Of a stretch of 49,884 bases of DNA, positions 43,400-49,884 are shown in pieces. The notes under the pieces are model-generated. The model saw only the letters and a list, made by a program, of their open reading frames with translations. It was not told the DNA's origin and made no database searches. The stretch covers positions 141,215 to 191,098 of the forward strand of contig NW_003211781.1 of NCBI RefSeq assembly GCF_000006405.1, given 5' to 3'. This stretch comes from Perkinsus marinus ATCC 50983. Taxonomy: Eukaryota > Perkinsozoa > Perkinsida > Perkinsidae. Every line of letters begins with the position of its first letter. Position 1 is the stretch's first letter. The position numbers and the translations under genes are program-made.

Positions 43400-46300
43400 C
43401 TCAGTCATGGGAATATATAAACATGTACGTGCCGATGGGGGAACCCAAAACGCGGACGCTGGGGCAGGGCAGGAATAATGCAGACACGGTTCCGTGCAAA
43501 ATACAGAATGACGTCCCCTGCCTCAGCGCCGGGAAATCCCCACGGAGAACCCATCCAGCACGTCACGCTTTGGTCCGGCCATCGCCAACATGACGGAGAG
43601 GCGGCGTCGTCGGTCTGCACACGCGCTGCATCATCTGCCCGAACTCCAGCGCCTCAGCCTCACGTATATCCATGTACCTCTTGTAGGAGCCACCGTGGAC
43701 CTGTTGGTGTCTCAAAACCTGTGTCAACGTAGCTCCACCCCCCGAAGTGATATCCTGCGTGGAGCCCCGGCGAAAGCTGTGAGAGGCGTAATCGTTGGGG
43801 TGCGGTACACCGATCTCCACAAGGACTCGACGGAGTTCGTCGTTGAAGTACGCGAGAGTCACAGGGAACCAGCGGCCGAATGGGACGGGTGGATCACGCC
43901 CTTGAACGCCCCTCCCGGACAGTATTCGGCGTAGGAACTTCAGCCTGTGATAGGCGCATATGAGAGGGTCAACCTGGCACACGCATGGTCTCGTTATCTC
44001 GCACGGGCCTTTCATGTTTTTGCGTGAGGCCAGGTGGATTGTGAACTCGTCCGCGGAGGAGGAGATGGCGGCTTCCGTCAGTGGGAGTAGCTCACTCTGG
44101 ACGCGCATGGCGCACGTATAGGCGGTGAGGCAGGCGACTGCGAACTGTCCCTCTTTGAACTCCTTCCTCTTCTTGTCGGGGTAGGCCTTGTCTACACCTT
44201 TTCCCGTGCAAGTTTGACAAGTGAGCAGACAAGAATGACAATGTTATCATCAAGAGTGACAATGAGAATCCAAGTTTGTCACTTTTCTATCTTGTAACAA
44301 CCAACATTGACAATGAGAATCCAAGTTTGTCACAATCTAAATTTGTAGCAATCAAGATTGACAATGAGAATCCAAGTTTGTCACTTTTATATTTTGTAGC
44401 AACCAAGTTTGACAGTGAGAATTCATGTTTGACACTGGCAGAATATATTACAATCAAGGATGACAATGTTCCACACGAGTTTGACAATACGCACACAAGT
44501 TTGACAATACACATCCAAGTTTGACATTGAAGAGGGTTTCTCTGTGGTCAGAGCCTATATCAAGGAGAAGCTGAGTGAGAGGGGCCCGATAACAGATAGG
44601 CATAGAGCTGAAGAGCAACACATGTTCTTATACCCGTACCGGGAAGATATGCTGCGAGGAATGTGTGATGATGCTATGCAAAAGCTAACCACTGACAAGA
44701 TAGGAGCCGTGTATAGGCTATCGGATACTTGGGAACAAAGGGAGTCAAGGGGTCGCTTTTTGAATTCTTTCGATGTCATCCCAAGTTTACATAGAGCTCT
44801 CGATGACTCGGGAGCCTCCTTACTATGTAATGCGTGTGATTTTTCAAGTGGGCAATCAGTTTAAACCGTGTCAACATGTCGAGTCGAAGTGTCAAACTTG
44901 GACGTGTATTGTCAAACTTGTGTGCGTATTGTCAAACTCGTGTGGAACATTGTCATTCTTGATTGTAATATATTCTGCCAATGTCAAACATGAATTCTCA
45001 CTGTCAAACTTGGTTGCTACAAAATAGAAAAGTGACAAACTTGGATTTTCATTGTCAATCTTGATTGTAAAATATCTCGATTATGACATACTTGAATTCT
45101 TAAAGTCAAACTTGATTGTAACAGAATTGAATTGTGACATACTTGGATTCTCATTGTCACTCTTGATAGTGACATTGTCATTCTTGTCTGCTCACTTGTC
45201 AAACTTGCACGGGGAAAGGTGTAGTGTTGATCTGGACCAAAGAGAGTCTGCTCGCCGGAGGATGGCCTTCAGAGTGTCTATACGTAGCCCCTTTTTCTGA
45301 GTTGGGAGGCCTGAGCTTTGAGAAATGGCCCGGGCGGTGGTGCGAACAGCGTCGTTGTAGAAGGGTGCCATAGATATCGTCGTTATCGGCGACATCACCC
45401 TGGTGGAAAACTTGACGCCAGTTAAGTAATTGTCCATGGTCGTGCCCTTCCTGAAGAGTGTGAGCCGCAAGGTTAGCGTTGCCGGGTCGACGGGTAGAGA
45501 TGGCCGATGAAGCAGCTTGCAGAATCTGCTGTAGCTCTTCATGCCTTGAAGGTATGTGCGGAAGGTGCTGCGTCGGATATTCGTTAGAACTCGTATCACG
45601 CCGCGTGATCCACGCGCCATTGTTGCAGAACAGCTGTTGGGGAAAGGCCTGAGTAGAGAGCATAGGCGGAGCCGGTGGACGAAGGGCGAGTGTTGGGCCA
45701 GTGGCTCTAGGGAGGTTGCCCTCACCGTGATGGCTCCCTCGAGAAAGGGTGTGCCGTTTCATCAGGGAGCCCCCCGCGGATACCCGCAGATTGATCAGCG
45801 CAAGCCGTTATCGGTCTCGTTAGGTGATACTACCAACTTTTCATCAGAAACAGTGCTAAGCTCACTGAGCGAGCTGAGTTCAGCGGTCCCTGTCTTCCAG
45901 CCAGGTTTGCCATGGCGGTTGGGACAAGAGGCCGCTTTTGATCCATCCAAGCTCCCTCATCTCGTCTATTTTCCCTCTGCTCGGCAAATCGGCCGGGTTA
46001 GATGCTGATGGGACCCTGGTAGTCCAGAGGCCGATATGACTTGTAGCGGCGATTTTCCACGTATGCTGGGCGAGGGCGTTCAAGTCGCTGCACGAGCTAT
46101 AGCCTTTGCGGACAACCCCCTCCGCCACAGTGGAGTCGATGTAGAGAGTGATGTTGATCGAGCCGTTCTTCGGCTGAGGCGCCCTAGGGGTATTGGTGTG
46201 TGAAGCCAGTGGTATAGAGCAAATAGTACCGCCATGGTCTCGAGGGGATGTATGTCCGTGCCCCTGATGTCGAAGGCATCGTAGATGTCAGGCGGGGGCT

Positions 46301-47640
46301 TCCACGCGGAGTAGAAGACTCGGCTATGTCCTGGTATAGCCAATACACTGCCGATACAGGAATGTTTACGGAAGCCAGTCTGAGAGGGGATAAGAGAATA
46401 TTCGGCGTCCGTGTAGATGATCACGTGTGGTGTAGTGGAGTGGAGGGACACGCAGCGTTTGGGGCAGTTGTGCAGGGCCCACAGGAACCACCTCAGCGCC
46501 GTGGCGATGTGGCTATCGTCGTCGAATCTGTGAGGGGACCTACGCTCGGTGCCTGCCGACAGTAGACTCCTGGCGTATAGGGCTCTGAGGTAGGCCCTGC
46601 CGTTCCAGCCGTAGAATACCGTTGAGGCAAAACTCAACTTGCCGGCGAGTTTTGAACTCTCCGCCGGGGTGAGTCTCCTCCGGTTCAGAACGTCTGTGAT
46701 GGTGGCTGCCAGTTTTGCAGACCGTGCCTCGTCCAAGTCTAGCGTGACATGGGTTTCCGAGATTGTGACCACCAAACCCAACAGCTTGCACGTGTCGGTC
46801 GGGTGTAGGAACTTGGACTGCTTCGTTGCTAGTCCTATCAGCTGGTTAATCTTTTCGAAGATGTCGAAGCAGAGATCCGCTTCGTCGGACGGTGCGAGTA
46901 TGAAGAAGTCGTCGACGTAGACGAAGGCTACTATGTTGAAGGCCTCTCTCAGGATGCCCACGATGGCGCGGGTGAGCCTAGAGTATTGTAGCATTGAGGC
47001 ACGGTGGCCGAACGCCATACAGGCATGCTCGAAGTAGGCGGTGTGGTCGGAGTTGGCATTGGCGAGGCCGTCCGGTCGTTGTAAGCGCACTGCCAAGACG
47101 TCGCGATCCAGTGGTGATGTGCACACTTGGCGGTAGGCCTGGGCGTGGTCGCCCTTGAAGATGTGGTAGCTCCTACGTAGGCCAGTCCTCGAGTCGCCAC
47201 TCTTGAAAAGAGCGAGGGCGTCGGTTAGGTCGTCGACCGTGTCGAGCTTGACCCGTTCCGGTATGGATACCAGACGATTCACTCCGCTGATTGTCATGTC
47301 GTCAATCTCTCTCATCTTCCCTGGTTCGGTTTTTGGCGAAGCGGGGGGAGTATAGCCAGCCTGCGGGATGCCGTTCGTTCATCTCGTTCTCGGAGAAGGG
47401 ACCAAGGAGCCGCCCCTTTTCTACCTCTGCCCGGGCCTGTTCCCAGAGGGTGGCCGTTGAGGTCGGGTCGTGGTCGTAGAAAAGGTAACAATACGTGGCT
47501 ACCATAGATCGCGAGAATAATACAGACCGACAAACACGAAACGTAGAATCTCGCTCGCCACTGGCGGCGTAGGACCGGGCTATTAGTCTTACAGTGTGCC
47601 TACACACTGGGCACATTAGACACATCCGAGATCAAGATTT
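43400..47640 (-). mobile_element. DIRS-like (tyrosine-recombinase) retroelement, broken
   Basis: A fossil retroelement of the DIRS group, on the minus strand. Parts in order are a short upstream pol-associated stretch (about 47300-47625), a reverse transcriptase with attached RNase H region (about 46080-47315; the polymerase motif YVDDF and a DIRS-type AFGHR... setting are visible), and a tyrosine recombinase region that lies on both sides of an inserted DNA element. The distal recombinase part (43563-44108) shows the HSFRRG box. DIRS elements integrate with a tyrosine recombinase instead of a DDE integrase. No terminal repeats were located, so both ends are approximate. The element is broken (the nested insertion plus a few coding breaks). 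Long stretches remain open, which suggests moderate to young age. Confidence 0.8.
44192..45224. mobile_element. foldback-type non-autonomous DNA element, 1033 bp
   Basis: The ends are inverted: CTACACCTTTTCCCGTGCAAG at the left, and its near-perfect complement at the right (CTTGCACGGGGAAAGGTGTAG). The inverted arms run about 340 bp each (44192-44530 and 44875-45224). Each arm is built of tandem ~60-bp subunits with the words CAATGAGAATCCAAGTTTG and TTGTAGCAA. A 3-bp TGT flanks both ends (44189-44191 and 45225-45227), a likely target-site duplication. The 345-bp core has an open frame (44544-44864, plus) with no recognised domain. The element sits inside the DIRS-like retroelement, so it is the younger of the two. 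A 3-bp duplication with C-A-C-like ends would fit a CACTA-type mobiliser, but this is not shown. Confidence 0.85.
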
Positions 47641-47809
47641 TGGTACCTCTCAAAAGTGCAACGTGATTCATTATGTGAAGCTTGGTAATGATATCTTTTT
47701 GATCCACGGTTCATGTTGTTACAACTCCTACAGAACTACACCCCAGTGGGGTGACCCCACAAACGCTTGATATACCCTAATTGACATGCTGGAATGATCC
47801 TTAGCTTGT

Positions 47810-49323
47810 ATGATCATTGAGATTGATACCGATCAAGCCTTCCACTACAAGCAGATTCCCCATCGCAAGTGTCATGCTCGGCCACTCGTGACGGGTAACC
47901 TAAATGATGTAAGGCTCGCCTCCGCAACTGTCAAAGGTTCTCACACATGCGAAGGTCCGGATGCGCCTTCCGTGAAAGGCTACATTGAGATGAAGGAGCG
48001 GGCTAAAAAGCTGTCGGTGAGGGCACGTGTCATGGACCCATTCCAGGAGGTGACTTCGGGCATGGACGATGCAGCGGTAGCGGGGCTACCGAGTCGCAAA
48101 GCGATACATGAGACTTTGCGCAAAACAAAAAAAGCTTCTGTCGGGCTACCGACGGCCCCATCCAGTCGGGAAGGGCTAGCGGCTTTGTCTTCTGCATATG
48201 TCCATGTGAATGCCGGGGGCTCAAGTCGTTCAACCTTATTGTTCGATAGCGGCGAAGGGGATAAGGATCGCCTATTCATCTGGATGGATCCTTGGGTGAA
48301 GGAGATGATGAAGAACGACGGAGAAGATTTTCACATTTCTGTGGATGGGACGTTCAAGACCTCTCCGACTCATTGGGCCCAGAAATTCACGGTCATGGTG
48401 CGCTTCGACTGTGGCCGTATGTTTCCTCTATTCTATGCCATTCTTCCGTGAAAGAATGGAAATTCTTACGAGCGTTTCGTTGCGGCGATAGAAGGATCGC
48501 TGACTCAGGAATCCTGAGTCAGGATGTGGGGAGCTACATGATGGATTTCGAATACGCTGTGAGAAAAGCTTTCGAAGGCGTATTCGGGAAAGGGAAGGTT
48601 ATTTGTTGCTACTTCCACTTCTGCCAGAACATAAGGCGGAAGATCGAGAGCCTTATACGGAAGCCGGCTGCTTCTAAGGAGCAGCAGGCTCTGCGAGAAG
48701 AGGTTTACTACGCCATATTGGCGCGCTCCCCTTCCTTCGGAAGGAATCCTTCCGCTTGATCTCGTGGACTTGGGAATGGATTTCATCTTCGACAAACTCT
48801 CGGAGACGACCGCCGTTTTCTGTTGAAGTACCTTCGCCCTCACTACGGCACGAAAGGTATTCATCCAGCAAGATTGTGGAACTTGCGTTAGCGCGTTGAG
48901 CAAGAACTACCGCGTACGAATAGTGGCCAGGAAGGATTCCACAACCGTTGGAACGGTCATTTTCCGGGATCGAGCCATCCTACAATCTGGTCATGGATTA
49001 GCGTCGTTCATGATCTTATGAAGGAGAGGAGGGCCGAATTACTTATGATGCGAGAGGGGGAAATCTGGCCACGTGAAGCTCGATACCTCGAGAATGACGC
49101 GATACTGCGCAGAGTTTGTCGCTTCAGAATAGGTTCGGAGAGCTGGTTCGACAAAGTAAGGGCTTCTATCAGGATGATCGTGAAGGATATGCCTCGCGAA
49201 GTTGACGAGGCGGAGTCTCTAGAGTTCCCTACCATTGAGCGTGCTACTGATGCGAAGCGCAAGGCAGACTTTGGTTCCAATTATTCGGAAATTAGGCAGG
49301 GTCCCAGTTATCCCAATTATTAG
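47810..49323 (+). pseudogene. MULE transposase, broken by a stop and frameshifts
   Basis: The N-terminal part is zinc-finger-like (HRKCHARPLV, then GSHTCEG), followed by a linker helix. The catalytic domain starts at HISVDGTFKTSP; its first Asp is at 48344-48346, and GRMFPLFYAILP follows. A TGA at 48449-48451 interrupts the frame just before KNGNSYERFVAAIEG; GGA would be usual there. After about 48520 the reading continues in another frame with the second Asp in MMDFEYAVRKAF and the CCYFHFCQNI helix, up to 48759. Near 48920 a third stretch resembles the MULE EGFHNRWN-SHPTIW region, and 49018-49323 is a helical C-terminal remnant. At least one nonsense change and two or three frame changes make it non-functional as read. 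Two frame changes coincide with palindromes (48500-48522 and 48732-48752). Confidence 0.75.
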
Positions 49324-49449
49324 GCAGGGTCTCAGGGTATCGCAGTTCAAGCACCTTCCCAGGAGAAGTCGGGCTCAGACGGAACTGGCCATAGGAGCGA
49401 CAAGGAGCGGAACTCCTTCCCAACTTGGCGTAATCTTCCGGGGAGAGAA

Positions 49450-49878
49450 GTGGGTACGACCTTGCTCTTAACGACCCAGGATCGAGATAATCTGCTTGTC
49501 GAGGACTCGAGCATTTCCGACCAGGTGATAGAGGCTTGGATGACCCGTATCGAACACAAGTTCAAAAGGAAGGTGAATCGAGCTCAGGCAGTATGGCTAT
49601 CGGGCTATGGGTTTTCCCCTGTGCCTGACAATGATTTGGTTGTGTTGCAGCCAATATCTGACGGTGGTTGTCACTTTACCTGCATGGTGCGGATTATTGG
49701 TGATATATTTTACTTTGATAGTTCATACGGAGAGCAGGCTAGTGTCTCGGAATACATGAAGGTACGGCTGAGGCAGCTCTACGGATCTGGTGCTGAGGTG
49801 GTATGCCCTTCTGCCCAACAGCAAACCATTGGAAGCAATCTTTGTGGGGCGTTCGTGTTGGCACGACTAACGGCATAA
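49450..49878 (+). CDS. Ulp1/SENP-type (C48) cysteine protease domain of the MULE
   Basis: An open 142-aa frame with the core of a Ulp1-like (peptidase C48) domain, which cleaves SUMO or ubiquitin-like tags. The visible catalytic set is His in GGCHFTCMV (H75), Asp in FYFDSSYG (D90), Gln in QQQTIGSN (Q123-125 region) and Cys in NLCGAF (C132). The frame closes TAA at 49878. It lies just downstream of the transposase, so it is probably the C-terminal part or partner protein of the MULE and not a host gene. The domain core is intact although the transposase is broken. The true start is unknown; the frame opens upstream and the first codon here is not necessarily used. Confidence 0.65.
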   Translation: MGTTLLLTTQDRDNLLVEDSSISDQVIEAWMTRIEHKFKRKVNRAQAVWLSGYGFSPVPDNDLVVLQPISDGGCHFTCMVRIIGDIFYFDSSYGEQASVSEYMKVRLRQLYGSGAEVVCPSAQQQTIGSNLCGAFVLARLTA

Positions 49879-49884
49879 TATGCC

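Larger units (their letters stand above)
47700..49884 (+). mobile_element. Mutator-like (MULE) DNA transposon, decayed, cut by window end
   Basis: The order is a MULE transposase (pseudogene) followed in the same orientation by a Ulp1-type cysteine protease frame. This pairing is known for some MULE lineages. No terminal inverted repeat or target duplication was found at the left; the right end is beyond the window. The left boundary is approximate. It stands next to the DIRS-like element in the opposite orientation. Confidence 0.75.

Noticed and set aside
44287-44514. Open frames in the foldback arms (also 44773-45202)
   Set aside because: They are made of the tandem subunits of the inverted arms and read open on both strands; not genes.

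Overview
This is a nuclear window from a protist, most likely an alveolate and by inference a perkinsid (Perkinsus or a close relative). The reasons are: genes dense with GT-AG introns, nearly all 41-55 nt long; three genes with a divergent AP2/ERF-like DNA-binding domain of alveolate style; an intraflagellar-transport gene, which implies a flagellated stage; and no bacterial operon features. The organism call is inference, because no rRNA or organelle marker is present. Many open frames are single exons, so gene models here were built by joining frames across introns that keep reading frame. Exon edges are therefore predictions.

Layout. 0.4-0.95 kb (-): a small three-exon unknown gene. 1.6-4.7 kb (+): a many-exon membrane/coiled-coil protein. 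4.76-7.67 kb (+): a gene matching the N-terminal half of Integrator subunit 3. 7.8-12.7 kb (+): a tandem cluster of four paralogous membrane RING-H2 ubiquitin ligases, with a small repeat-bearing membrane or secreted protein between copies two and three. 14.1-23.9 kb: three AP2-domain genes (one -, two +). The two + copies share an almost identical DNA-binding exon and are separated by about 5 kb without recognisable genes that holds degenerate repeats, a candidate MITE and a perfect hairpin.

24.2-26.7 kb (+): IFT56 (TTC26/DYF-13), an intraflagellar-transport protein. 26.9-28.6 kb (+): poorly resolved coding sequence. 29.1-33.1 kb (-): VAC14, the scaffold of the PIKfyve/Fab1 complex. 33.3-35.2 kb (-): an M50 (site-2-protease-like) membrane metalloprotease with a probable mitochondrial presequence. 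36.2-39.8 kb (-): three unknown genes, one with a zinc-finger-like motif. A 100-N assembly gap lies at 35952-36051.

40-49.9 kb is repeat-rich. It carries a weak gene model, diverged GCAAA-rich blocks, a broken DIRS-like (tyrosine-recombinase) retroelement on the minus strand, a 1.03 kb foldback DNA element inserted into that retroelement, and a decayed Mutator-like (MULE) DNA transposon whose downstream open frame is a Ulp1-type cysteine protease.

The genes do not form one pathway. Local themes are membrane-anchored ubiquitin ligation (RING cluster), transcription control (AP2 set, Integrator), flagellum building (IFT56) and endomembrane lipid signalling (VAC14).
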